Part shown: positions 36,584 to 45,295 of the stretch, one piece after another | How the letters are laid out: each line of letters opens with the position of its first letter | Position numbering within the stretch: the first letter of the stretch is position 1 | Origin: Desulfitibacter sp. BRH_c19 | GTDB taxonomy: Bacteria > Bacillota > DSM-16504 > Desulfitibacterales > Desulfitibacteraceae | Direction: 5' to 3' | DNA: 64,000 bases | Assembly: GCA_001515945.1 (NCBI GenBank) | Contig: LOER01000036.1 | Span: 62,001-126,000, forward strand | Notes under the pieces: generated by a model | The model's input: only the letters and a program-made list of their open reading frames with translations | Database searches by the model: none | What the model was told of the DNA's origin: nothing | Made by a program: the position numbers and the translations under genes

Positions 36584-37300
36584 ATGTGGAACTATTTACT
36601 AGAATCATTTAGGCAGGCAAATGTAGAGAAACGGTTTTTTGTTGACCAACAATTATCATGGGAGGTATCTTTGAAAAACTATCAATTTGGTTATCCAACA
36701 AGATGCAATGCATGTATAAGTATTTCAGAATGTGAATTGAAAGTACAGCCTTATTTCAAAAATGGAGGCCATATTAAATTAATGTTAGTTGGTCAGGACC
36801 CAACTATATTTAAAAAACCTGAACGGGTTAAACATGTATTGATGTTGGACCAAGAAAATAGTCAGCTTTCTCGTTGGCTAAAAGGCATTTTTGGGTTAAA
36901 GACCTTTAGTAATTTGACTATTTATGCTACTAATCTTGTAAAGTGTTCGTTTTTAGAGCCTCCATCATTAAAAGATAAAGGAGGTCTCAGTTTTCTTAAG
37001 CCACATTTTGAGAACTGCAAAGAACATTTAAAAAAGGAACTTAGTCTTTATAGACCTACACTGGTCCTAACTCTAGGTGGACCAACTCATAAACTATTTA
37101 GAACAGCCCTGGATGATCCAGAAAAAGCAAAAGAGACTATGAAGGAATCATTTTCTGGAAGTTTTCTGAGAGTAAGGGTAAATGGTTTCGAATTTGATTA
37201 TTCTCCATGTCTACATATTAAGACATTTAGAGTTGCAGAAGTGTATGGGGATAGTGTTAAGATATTTAAGGGTGGTTTGAAAAAAATTTTAAAGAAATAA
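36584..37300 (+). CDS. Uracil-DNA-glycosylase-superfamily-like protein
   Basis: A 238-residue protein with the motif set of the UDG superfamily: LMLVGQDPTIFKKPE (motif 1), NLVKC (about residue 126) and, near the C-terminus, YSPCLHIKT as the motif with the catalytic-loop His. An N-terminal CNACISISEC and the Cys residues of NLVKC and SPCLH could form an iron-sulfur site as in family 4/5 enzymes. DNA glycosylases of this fold are known to act against phages with modified DNA, so a defence role is possible here in cassette I. Start ATG 36584 has only a weak GTAGG site. Confident in the fold, not the substrate. Confidence 0.7.
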   Translation: MWNYLLESFRQANVEKRFFVDQQLSWEVSLKNYQFGYPTRCNACISISECELKVQPYFKNGGHIKLMLVGQDPTIFKKPERVKHVLMLDQENSQLSRWLKGIFGLKTFSNLTIYATNLVKCSFLEPPSLKDKGGLSFLKPHFENCKEHLKKELSLYRPTLVLTLGGPTHKLFRTALDDPEKAKETMKESFSGSFLRVRVNGFEFDYSPCLHIKTFRVAEVYGDSVKIFKGGLKKILKK

Positions 37301-37406
37301 TGGGATAGAGGTTTATCCAACTGTTGTCTTAAGTGAAGGGGGAGTATTTCGAGGGGATTGAACTAATCTCATATGTTTAACCTATCAATGAATAGAGGGG
37401 TAAGTA

Positions 37407-37967
37407 GTGGATGAACAAAAGAACGATTATGAGAAGAGTTTTAATATAAGCTTAGAAACTAGAAATTTTGAAATTGAATTATTTTGGAAGAGATCCATTT
37501 TCTTTTGGGGTTTTATAACAGCCTCGTTCATTGCATTTGCTCAATTGTATAAAATTAATTCCGGCTTTGCCGTTATAATAGCAAATTTCGGATTTATTTG
37601 CTCATTGGCATGGACATTGGCGAACAGGGGAAGTAAGTTTTGGCAAGAAAATTGGGAACAAAAAGTAGCCGAGTATGAAAAGAATATTGATTTGGATTTA
37701 TTTAGTAGAATTGAAAAAATCCAAATGCACAAATTTTGTATATTACGAGCTAGAAAGTATTCTGTTGGTAAGCTGGCAATTTGCCTAAGCGACTATACTA
37801 CAATTTTTTGGTTTCTTACTTCTTTGGTATTATTACTTAACGAACTGAATCCATCTTTTATTCAAATTCATAAAGTTGTAGGGATAATATCTTTTTGGGT
37901 ATTCACATTTATTTATTTTTTATACGTAATAATATTTGCAAAGACTACTGAAAAGTTAGACGATTAA
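37407..37967 (+). CDS. RipA-like membrane protein
   Basis: A 186-residue protein with four membrane spans: two near residues 30-70 and two near 125-175, with a cytoplasmic loop between. The sequence ETRNFEIELFWKRSIFFWGF resembles the N-terminus of the RipA-family octameric membrane proteins that often sit in mobile and defence regions. Role unknown. GTG 37407 follows AGAGGGGTAAG. It lies just upstream of the DUF262 gene, with which it may work as a pair. Confidence 0.65.
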   Translation: MDEQKNDYEKSFNISLETRNFEIELFWKRSIFFWGFITASFIAFAQLYKINSGFAVIIANFGFICSLAWTLANRGSKFWQENWEQKVAEYEKNIDLDLFSRIEKIQMHKFCILRARKYSVGKLAICLSDYTTIFWFLTSLVLLLNELNPSFIQIHKVVGIISFWVFTFIYFLYVIIFAKTTEKLDD

Positions 37968-38083
37968 AATCAATCTATCTACAATTTTACTTTCTAATTG
38001 AAATTGATCACCAATAATTATACAGCTCATAACGAATATACGAATTACGGAATAAACTTTATCAAAATAAAGGGGTGGATGAA

Positions 38084-39760
38084 ATGGGAATAAAAAATTT
38101 CGGCTTTGAAACTGTAGAAACATATCTACAAAAGGCTATATATTTCATTCCAGATTACCAAAGGGAATACTCTTGGATAAAAGATGAACAAGTTGATGAT
38201 TTCTGGACGGACTTGGAATTAGCTATATCTGAAGAACGAAATAAACATTTTTTTGGGCAAGTCGTAATTCACGAAGATACTACTGTAAATAGGAAATATA
38301 TAATTGATGGACAACAAAGGACAACAACTTCGGTAATATTTTTAGCAGTACTTCGAGATTTTTTTGAAGCAATTTTCTCTGATTCAGAACACCTAGGAGC
38401 CAGAAATAAGTATGAGGATATTCGATTAAAATATATAGGTAGATGGACTGAAGATGAAAATGAATTAAGACTTACCTTAGGGAAGGTTGATCAAATCTAT
38501 TTTAGGGATAATATTCAAATTGTTAAACCGATCGAAACTCCTTTAGAACAATCTCATGTCAGAATTATGGAGGCATATGAGTATTTTGACAGTAATTTAC
38601 GTAAAAAGTTAGCTATTCTTAGTTCATACCAAGAAAAATATGAACTTTTATTAAAGTATTACAACAAGTTACTTAAAGATTTTCAGTTAATGTACGTTGA
38701 AACTGATGATATGAATGAAGCATTTATCATATTCGAAACTTTAAATGCTAGGGGGAAAGATTTAGAAACAGCAGATTTATTAAAAAATCACTTATTTAGA
38801 ACATCAGGTTCACTCATTGAAAATGTTAAAAATGATTGGGTTAAGACTGTTGAAAATCTAGAAAATATTGATGTTACTAAATTCCTTAGACATTACTGGA
38901 ATTCCAAATATCCTTTTTCTCGTGAAAAAGATTTATATAAGAGAATTAGAAATACTGTTGATACACCAAGAAAATGTATAGCTTTTGTTAAAAGTCTTGA
39001 TGAAATGTCGGGCGTCTATAAAACACTCGTAAATCCTCAGGAAGAATTTTATTTTACAGATACAGATATAAATTTGTCTTTACAACATTTAAAAAATCTA
39101 AGTGCCAGCTCATTTTATCCAGTTGTTTTATCCATGTGTGAAAATGAGTATGAAGACAGGGATATTAATTTAATTATATCTCTGATAGAAACACTTATTT
39201 TTCGAAATTGTGTTATTGCGGGTAGAGTTGCTAACAAATACGAAAAATTATTTTCTAACGTAGCACTAGACATTGCAGAGAGGGAGATCACAACTGTTGA
39301 TAAAATTTATAAAAGAATTAAAGACGAAATTGTTACCGATGATGAGTTAGAGAACTTATTTAAATTCTATAGTGTAAAATCCACAGCTGTAGCTAAGTAT
39401 ATTCTTAGGGAAATAAACAATTATTTAGATAATGAGGTACAGGTAATAAATGATAACTATAAGATCCATTTAGAGCATGTAATGCCACAGAAATTAGGAT
39501 GCCATTGGAACATTGATGCAGAAATTCATAAAAAATATTTAAATCGTATAGGAAATTTGACCCTACTAGGGCAAGAATACAATAGAAACCTAAAAAATAG
39601 AGCATTTGATGTCAAAGGGCAGGTATATCATTCATCTAATCTGAAAATCACCAAAAGTATAGCAATTAACTATACTACTTGGGATGAAAAGTCCATAGAA
39701 AAAAGACAGGATGAATTATTTGTCCATGTAAAGAAACGTTGGAACATAGATGCATTTTAA
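38084..39760 (+). CDS. DUF262/DUF1524 protein (GmrSD-like, probable restriction or defence nuclease)
   Basis: A 558-residue protein. The N-terminal DUF262 domain has FIPDYQREYSW and the nucleotide-hydrolysis motif IIDGQQRTTT, with IFETLNARGKDL further on. The C-terminal DUF1524 domain is HNH-like: HLEHVMPQKLG, then NRIGNLTLLGQEYN. This pairing is found in type IV restriction enzymes that cut glycosylated phage DNA (GmrSD) and in SspE-type effectors. ATG 38084 is preceded by AAAGGGGTGG. It is the last gene of cassette I and ends 117 bases before site B. Confidence 0.85.
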   Translation: MGIKNFGFETVETYLQKAIYFIPDYQREYSWIKDEQVDDFWTDLELAISEERNKHFFGQVVIHEDTTVNRKYIIDGQQRTTTSVIFLAVLRDFFEAIFSDSEHLGARNKYEDIRLKYIGRWTEDENELRLTLGKVDQIYFRDNIQIVKPIETPLEQSHVRIMEAYEYFDSNLRKKLAILSSYQEKYELLLKYYNKLLKDFQLMYVETDDMNEAFIIFETLNARGKDLETADLLKNHLFRTSGSLIENVKNDWVKTVENLENIDVTKFLRHYWNSKYPFSREKDLYKRIRNTVDTPRKCIAFVKSLDEMSGVYKTLVNPQEEFYFTDTDINLSLQHLKNLSASSFYPVVLSMCENEYEDRDINLIISLIETLIFRNCVIAGRVANKYEKLFSNVALDIAEREITTVDKIYKRIKDEIVTDDELENLFKFYSVKSTAVAKYILREINNYLDNEVQVINDNYKIHLEHVMPQKLGCHWNIDAEIHKKYLNRIGNLTLLGQEYNRNLKNRAFDVKGQVYHSSNLKITKSIAINYTTWDEKSIEKRQDELFVHVKKRWNIDAF

Positions 39761-40116
39761 TAGTAAATTGATGGGCAAGGGTACAGGTGCATTGACTTAG
39801 AAAGAGTTACATCTGTATTTACTTAATAGTACCATTACTTAATAAACATATAAAAAACCGCTGTTATACTCGTTACGGTGAGCCGTACCATAAGTAATGG
39901 TGGTTTTTACTTGGAGGTTAATGAAATTATAATAATAAGTATTTAAGAGTAATTAATACAGTATTTCCAAAAATATTAAAGGAAGTAAGAGTAGGTTATA
40001 TAACTTATAAGTATAAAACAAATATTAACTATAATAATAAAAAAATCATAGTACAATGAAAAAACTTTAAAAGCATTTATGCAAACCTAAGAACTAGAGG
40101 GTAAGGGGGAATTAAA
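39761..40116. other. Cassette I/II junction, no gene
   Basis: Contains attachment site B and the promoter region of the cassette II operon. No open reading frame of note. Confidence 0.5.
39853..39907 (+). repeat. SCC-like attachment site B with flanking inverted repeat
   Basis: The core at 39877, GGTGAGCCGTACCATAAGTA followed by ATGGTGGTTTTT, would still read Gly-Glu-Pro-Tyr-His-Lys-stop; it differs from rlmH in these codons only at silent third positions (GAA to GAG, CCC to CCG). AAAAACCGCTGTTA at 39853 is an imperfect inverted copy of the right end TAATGGTGGTTTTT, and TACGG/CCGTA form an inner stem. Confidence 0.8.
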
Positions 40117-40806
40117 ATAAATAAAGTTTTAATTGTTGAAGATGATATTGCATTAAACAATGGTATTGTTTTGAGCCTAAAACAAGAGGACTATGAGTTT
40201 ATACAGAGTTTTACGTTTAAAGAAGCAGAAAATCATCTATCAGAAACAGAATTCGACTTAATTATATTAGATGTAAATTTACCTGATGGAAATGGTTTTG
40301 ATTTGTGTAAACAAATAAGGCAATATTCTTCTATACCAATTATTTTTTTAACTGCTAATGATATGGAAATTGATGAGGTAACTGGCTTAGAGCTTGGAGG
40401 AGATGACTATCTCACTAAACCATTCAGTTTAATGATACTGCGTGCAAGAGTTTCTGTATTGCTGCGACGCGTAAAACAAGTGATTAAGAATGAAAAAATC
40501 ACGATTAGACATTTTGAATTTGATTTTGATACTATGAAGTTTTATAATAATGGTGTTAAAATTGAATTAAGTAAGACAGAACAAAAACTCCTTAAAATCC
40601 TAGTGAAAAATAAAGGAAATGTGCTTAAGAGATCAACCTTAATAGATAAAGTTTGGTCAGAGGGTTCAGAATTTGTAGATGAAAATGCTTTATCAGTTAC
40701 TATAAAACGCTTACGAAATAAATTAGAAGATAATCCTGTAAAACCAAAATACATACAAACTGTATATGGAATAGGATACATATGGATGGTAGATGTGGAT
40801 GGATAA
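40117..40806 (+). CDS. OmpR-family response regulator without a normal start codon
   Basis: A two-component regulator of about 229 residues. The receiver domain begins NKVLIVEDDIALNNG with the acidic pair, the phosphorylated Asp is in LIILDVNLPDGNG, Lys in LTKPFS; the C-terminal half is a winged helix (VLKRSTLIDKVWSEG ... TVYGIGY). The reading frame starts after a TAA at 40102 and contains no ATG, GTG or TTG until 40171, which would delete the acidic pair. The best-placed codon, six bases after AAGGGGGA, is ATA at 40117, where ATG would be expected. Either a mutation reduced translation, an ATA/ATT start is used, or there is a base error. Overlaps the kinase gene by 14 bases. Confidence 0.85.
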   Translation: MNKVLIVEDDIALNNGIVLSLKQEDYEFIQSFTFKEAENHLSETEFDLIILDVNLPDGNGFDLCKQIRQYSSIPIIFLTANDMEIDEVTGLELGGDDYLTKPFSLMILRARVSVLLRRVKQVIKNEKITIRHFEFDFDTMKFYNNGVKIELSKTEQKLLKILVKNKGNVLKRSTLIDKVWSEGSEFVDENALSVTIKRLRNKLEDNPVKPKYIQTVYGIGYIWMVDVDG

Positions 40807-41713
40807 AACAAATATTATTTTTCTTATACTTGCTATTGTCTTTATTTTTACTTCTACCATTTTTACCATTGTAAATAGATACAAAACAAAAAATACCATT
40901 AATAGATTAAATCATATGTTGGATAGTGCAATAAGTGGTAATTTTTCAGAATCTACCTATGATGAATCAATGTTATCAGCATTGGAGGTAAAGTTGGGTA
41001 GATTTTTAAGTATGTCTTTATTTGCTGAGAATAATCTTTCTACAGAGAAAGAAAGAATTAAAGCTTTAATCTCTGATATTTCTCACCAAACAAAAACACC
41101 TATTTCTAATATAATTCTTTACTCACAGCTATTAAATGAGCAGAAACAACTTCCTAATAATAGTTTGGAAATGATAAAACAGATTACAGTACAATCAGAA
41201 AAGCTTGATTTTCTTATAAAAGCTTTGATAAAAACATCAAGACTTGAAACAGATATAATATCTGTGGTACCAAAAGCTGACTCTGTTTTGGACTTAGTTA
41301 ATGATGTTTATTATAAAATAAAGAAAAACGCAGAAGAAAAGAACATTAAAATTCAAACAATATGTGAAGAGTGTAAAGCTGTTTTCGATAAGAAATGGAC
41401 AGAGGAAGCACTATATAATATTTTAGATAATGCTCTTAAGTATACACCAAATGGAGGTAATATTTCAGTATCAGTTATTCCTTATGAGATGTTTTGTAGA
41501 ATTGATATTGTGGACAATGGCATTGGTATTAGAGAGGGAGATATTAATTCTATCTTTATGCGGTTTTATCGTTCTATAGATGTAAACCAATATGAGGGTG
41601 TAGGTATTGGATTATTTCTTGCAAGAGAGATTGTTACTAAACAAGGAGGATATATTAAAGTTACTTCTACTATAGGAAAAGGCTCAACTTTTTCTATCTT
41701 CCTGCCAAAATAA
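40793..41713 (+). CDS. Sensor histidine kinase
   Basis: A 306-residue kinase with one short membrane segment at the N-terminus (about residues 5-25) and almost no extracellular domain, so it probably senses through its partner ABC transporter or within the membrane. The phosphorylated His is in SDISHQTKTPISN; ATP-binding motifs are NILDNALKYTPNGG (N box), IDIVDNGIGI (G1) and GVGIGLFLAREI (G2). Kinases of this small type pair with ABC transporters that detect or remove antimicrobial peptides. It overlaps the regulator gene and precedes the ABC genes. Confidence 0.9.
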   Translation: MWMDKTNIIFLILAIVFIFTSTIFTIVNRYKTKNTINRLNHMLDSAISGNFSESTYDESMLSALEVKLGRFLSMSLFAENNLSTEKERIKALISDISHQTKTPISNIILYSQLLNEQKQLPNNSLEMIKQITVQSEKLDFLIKALIKTSRLETDIISVVPKADSVLDLVNDVYYKIKKNAEEKNIKIQTICEECKAVFDKKWTEEALYNILDNALKYTPNGGNISVSVIPYEMFCRIDIVDNGIGIREGDINSIFMRFYRSIDVNQYEGVGIGLFLAREIVTKQGGYIKVTSTIGKGSTFSIFLPK

Positions 41714-41821
41714 AGCAAATCTTTCAAAACTGTTATATTTGAGAAAGATTCTAGAAAGATTCGTTTATTATAGTTTATACCATAAGAGGGTGTAAGCTAT
41801 ATTTTTTATGGAGGTTATTTT

Positions 41822-42499
41822 GTGAATATATTAGAAACAGATAATTTAATTAAGCATTACGGTAAAGCCCCAAATCTAGTAAAAGCTTTAGATGGTGTAA
41901 ATCTATCAGTAGAACGTGGAGAGTTTGTTTCAATTGTAGGTACATCGGGTAGTGGGAAATCTACTTTGTTACACATGCTTGGAGGGCTTGATCGAGCAAC
42001 TGAAGGAACAGTAAAGGTAGATGGAGAAGAACTTTTTTCTTTAAAAAAAGATGAATTAACTATCTTTAGAAGGAGAAATATAGGATTTATATTTCAAAGC
42101 TACAATCTCGTACCTATATTAAATGTATATGAAAATATTACTCTACCTATTGAACTAGATGGTAATAAAATTGATAAAGACTATATTAATCAAATTGTTA
42201 ATACTTTAGGTTTAGAAACTAAGCTTAAAAATTTACCAAATAATCTCTCTGGTGGCCAACAACAACGTGTGGCTATTGCAAGAGCTTTAGCTACTAAGCC
42301 TACAATTATCCTTGCGGATGAACCTACTGGAAATTTGGATAGCAAAACTAGTCTTGATGTTTTGGGATTATTAAAAGTAACCAGTACACGCTTTAACCAA
42401 ACTATTGTAATGATAACTCATAACGAAGAAATTGCACAAATGGCTGATCGTATCATTCGAATTGAGGATGGTAAAATAGTAAGTGGTGATCACAAATGA
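41822..42499 (+). CDS. ABC transporter ATPase (MacB/BceA type)
   Basis: A 225-residue ATPase with Walker [11 protein letters not shown]-loop [10 protein letters not shown], signature [16 protein letters not shown], Walker [13 protein letters not shown] and switch His in MITHNEEI. It belongs to the LolD/MacB/BceA group that drives mechanotransmission rather than bulk transport. The GTG start follows GGAGG with seven-base spacing. It overlaps the permease gene (ATGA). Confidence 0.93.
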   Translation: MNILETDNLIKHYGKAPNLVKALDGVNLSVERGEFVSIVGTSGSGKSTLLHMLGGLDRATEGTVKVDGEELFSLKKDELTIFRRRNIGFIFQSYNLVPILNVYENITLPIELDGNKIDKDYINQIVNTLGLETKLKNLPNNLSGGQQQRVAIARALATKPTIILADEPTGNLDSKTSLDVLGLLKVTSTRFNQTIVMITHNEEIAQMADRIIRIEDGKIVSGDHK

Positions 42500-45045
42500 T
42501 TAAGGTACAAAATAAAAAAGTGATCCATGGACTTGCATTTAAAAGTCTTAAAGCAAGTAAAACTAAAAACATAATGGCTATTATTGCAATAGCATTGACT
42601 ACAATTTTATTTACCAGTCTTTTTACCATTGGTATTGGTATGATAGAATCCTTTCAAAATCAAACGGTAAGGCAGTCTGGTGGAGACGGGCATGCTGTTT
42701 TAAAATATATAACTGATGAGCAGTATAACAACATGAAGGAACATCCTTTAATTAAAGAAATAAGCTATAATAAAATAATTGCAGATAGTGTAGATAACCC
42801 TGAGTTCTTAAAACGTCGTGTAGAAATGTATTATATGGATGAAACTGCTATGAAACTTGGGTTTAGCGAACCTACTACAGGAGATGTTCCAATAAATGAA
42901 AATGAAATAATTACAGATACTAAAACATTGGATTTATTAGGGGTTCCTCATGAAATTGGCGCTAAAGTATCTCTCAAATATACAATAAAGGAAGAGCAGA
43001 TACAAACAGATTTCGTATTATCTGGCTTTTGGGAAAGTGACCCTGTTTTTAATGTAGGGTTTGCAATTGTTTCCATTGAGTTTATGAAATCACATGCTAC
43101 TAAGCTTGAAAACACATACAAGGTAGACGGTAATACCACAGGAGCTATTAACTCTTATATTATGTTTAAAAATAGTTTTAATTTGCAGGAAAAATTAGTT
43201 AAGGTAATTACTGATAGTGGATATACAGTTCTTGATGGTAGAGAAAGAAGTGAAGTATTACCTACAGATATAGCTAGTAATGTAAACTGGGCCTATCTAT
43301 CAAGTAATTTTTCACACTCAGATCCAGTAACTATTATATCTGTGATTATGTTAGTAGTATTAATAATATTTACAGGTTATCTGATTATATATAATATTTT
43401 TCAAATATCTGTTATAAAAGATATCAAGTTATTTGGGTTGCTAAAAACTATTGGAACAACATCAAAACAAATTAAAAGCATTATTTCACAGCAGGCTATT
43501 ATATTATCAATCATTGGTATTCCAATTGGCCTTTTTATAGGGTTTTTTCTGGGTAAGGCTTTACTTCCATTAACTATGGGAATTACAAGCTATGGTGGGA
43601 ATAATGCAGTTGTTTCCGTTAATCCTATAATATTTATAGGGGCCTCAATATTTGCTTTAGTTACAGTATTTATAAGCACTCACAAACCTAGTAAAATTGC
43701 CGGAAAGGTTTCACCGGTGGAGGCAGTACGATACAGCGGTGGTAGTGAACAAATAAGAAAAAAAACCAAATGCTCTACAGATGGTGGGAAGTTATGGAAG
43801 ATGGCACTTTCCAACCTAGGTAGAAATAAAAAGCGAACAATAATTGCTATCATATCTATGACACTAAGTTTAGTATTGCTTAACTCAGTATTTACAGTTT
43901 CTAACGGTTTCGATATGGATAAATTTGTTTCAAAATTTGTGGAAACTGATTTTCTTATTGGTCATGCTAATTATTTTAACATGAACCATTTTCGATCTCA
44001 AGAGGATGAGCTTAGTGAAAGCTTTATATCTAATGTAGAAAAGCAAGAGGGTTTTCAAGCAGGAGGTAGGATTTACTATAATATTGATGTTGGTGATTGT
44101 TCGATATACCGTGAGAAGCCTAATGAACTTAGTTATTTTGGTCATCCTCTAAACAAAGCAAGGGATGGGCAGCCAAGCTTAGATTTATATGGTATGGAGG
44201 ATTTTCCTCTTTCACGATTAGATATTGTTGAAGGAAAATGGGATATAGAAAAATTGAAAAGTGGAAGATACATTATTGAAGGAGTCCATGAAGGTGACCA
44301 CGGTGATATACTTTGGGATACCTCACATTATGAAATAGGAAACACTATGGAGATAACAGTAGATGGGGAAAAATATGAATACGAAGTTATGGCAAAAGTT
44401 AGAATAAAAACCTATTCTATGTCTACCCGTAGATTTGATGAATTTGCTATGTACTTACCTGAAGAGGAATACTTAAAGATAGTTTCAAAACCTATTGTGA
44501 TGACTTATGCATTTAATGTTGAGGATGATAAGGAAGCAGATATGGAATCTTTTATAAAGCAATACACCAAAAAAGTAGAGCCTCTTATGAATTATGAATC
44601 TAAGAAAACCTATGTAGATGGTTTTAAGGATCTTCAGAATATATTAATTACGGTTGGTGGTATTCTTAGCTTTATAATCGGTTTAATAGGGATTCTAAAC
44701 TTTATAAACTCAATGTTTACGAGTATATGGGGAAGACGACAGGAGTTTGCCATGCTACAGAGCATAGGTATGACAGGCAAGCAACTGAACAGAATGTTGT
44801 GTTTTGAAGGCTTATATTATGCAGTCAACACAATTATACTATCACTAGTATTAGGAATTATGTTTTCTGTTGTCATTATTGGAGGAGTTATTAGTGAGTT
44901 ATGGTTCTTTAGTTATAAATTTATTCTAACTCCATTACTAATTACCTACCCAATAATGATAGTACTATCATTAATAGTACCTTATGTGGCATATCGCAGC
45001 ATTAGAAAAGGAAGTATTGTAGAAAGGTTAAGAGAAATAGAATGA
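42496..45045 (+). CDS. FtsX-like ABC permease
   Basis: An 849-residue permease with two FtsX-type domains. Hydrophobic segments lie near residues 28-50, then three near 280-400, one near 450, and three at the C-terminal end (about 715-840). Large extracytoplasmic portions follow spans one and five. The pattern fits bacterial exporters paired with a two-component system, which protect against membrane-active peptides. It ends cassette II about 70 bases before site C. Confidence 0.9.
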   Translation: MIKVQNKKVIHGLAFKSLKASKTKNIMAIIAIALTTILFTSLFTIGIGMIESFQNQTVRQSGGDGHAVLKYITDEQYNNMKEHPLIKEISYNKIIADSVDNPEFLKRRVEMYYMDETAMKLGFSEPTTGDVPINENEIITDTKTLDLLGVPHEIGAKVSLKYTIKEEQIQTDFVLSGFWESDPVFNVGFAIVSIEFMKSHATKLENTYKVDGNTTGAINSYIMFKNSFNLQEKLVKVITDSGYTVLDGRERSEVLPTDIASNVNWAYLSSNFSHSDPVTIISVIMLVVLIIFTGYLIIYNIFQISVIKDIKLFGLLKTIGTTSKQIKSIISQQAIILSIIGIPIGLFIGFFLGKALLPLTMGITSYGGNNAVVSVNPIIFIGASIFALVTVFISTHKPSKIAGKVSPVEAVRYSGGSEQIRKKTKCSTDGGKLWKMALSNLGRNKKRTIIAIISMTLSLVLLNSVFTVSNGFDMDKFVSKFVETDFLIGHANYFNMNHFRSQEDELSESFISNVEKQEGFQAGGRIYYNIDVGDCSIYREKPNELSYFGHPLNKARDGQPSLDLYGMEDFPLSRLDIVEGKWDIEKLKSGRYIIEGVHEGDHGDILWDTSHYEIGNTMEITVDGEKYEYEVMAKVRIKTYSMSTRRFDEFAMYLPEEEYLKIVSKPIVMTYAFNVEDDKEADMESFIKQYTKKVEPLMNYESKKTYVDGFKDLQNILITVGGILSFIIGLIGILNFINSMFTSIWGRRQEFAMLQSIGMTGKQLNRMLCFEGLYYAVNTIILSLVLGIMFSVVIIGGVISELWFFSYKFILTPLLITYPIMIVLSLIVPYVAYRSIRKGSIVERLREIE

Positions 45046-45116
45046 TTATTTATTTAATTCTCGTCTTAATCTTTGCTGTTTTTTATAGTAGTATAGTAGT
45101 ATAGTAGTCTAAATAA

Positions 45117-45160
45117 AAACCGCCCCGTTACGGTGAACCGTACCATAAGTACGACGGTTT
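45117..45160 (+). repeat. SCC-like attachment site C with flanking inverted repeat
   Basis: The core GGTGAACCGTACCATAAGTA at 45132 matches rlmH codons with one silent change (CCC to CCG), then has lost one base (CGACGGTTT). TACGGTGAACCGTA is a perfect inner inverted repeat and AAACCG/CGGTTT an outer one. A short run of the 8-base unit TAGTAGTA lies just upstream (about 45084-45109). Confidence 0.75.
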
Positions 45161-45295
45161 ACTCTTTAATGAGGAGATTATTATGGATATACTAATTTCA
45201 CTACCTCCGGTGCCACCCATACACTATTTCTAAAGGAAAGGTGCTTTATATATAGCACATTGGATTAAACTTAAAAAATAGGGGAGGTAAGATCA

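Noticed and set aside
41778-41795. ATACCATAAGAGGGTG as a fifth attachment site
   Set aside because: Only nine bases (TACCATAAG) match, and the flanks do not resemble the other four sites; chance is enough.
45084-45109. TAGTAGTA tandem repeat as a CRISPR-like or functional array
   Set aside because: Only about three 8-base units without spacers; ordinary slippage repeat.
45143-45240. Short frame MDILISLPPVPPIHYF after site C
   Set aside because: Has a ribosome site but only 16 codons and no likeness to any known protein start; more likely a cut-off gene start than a gene.
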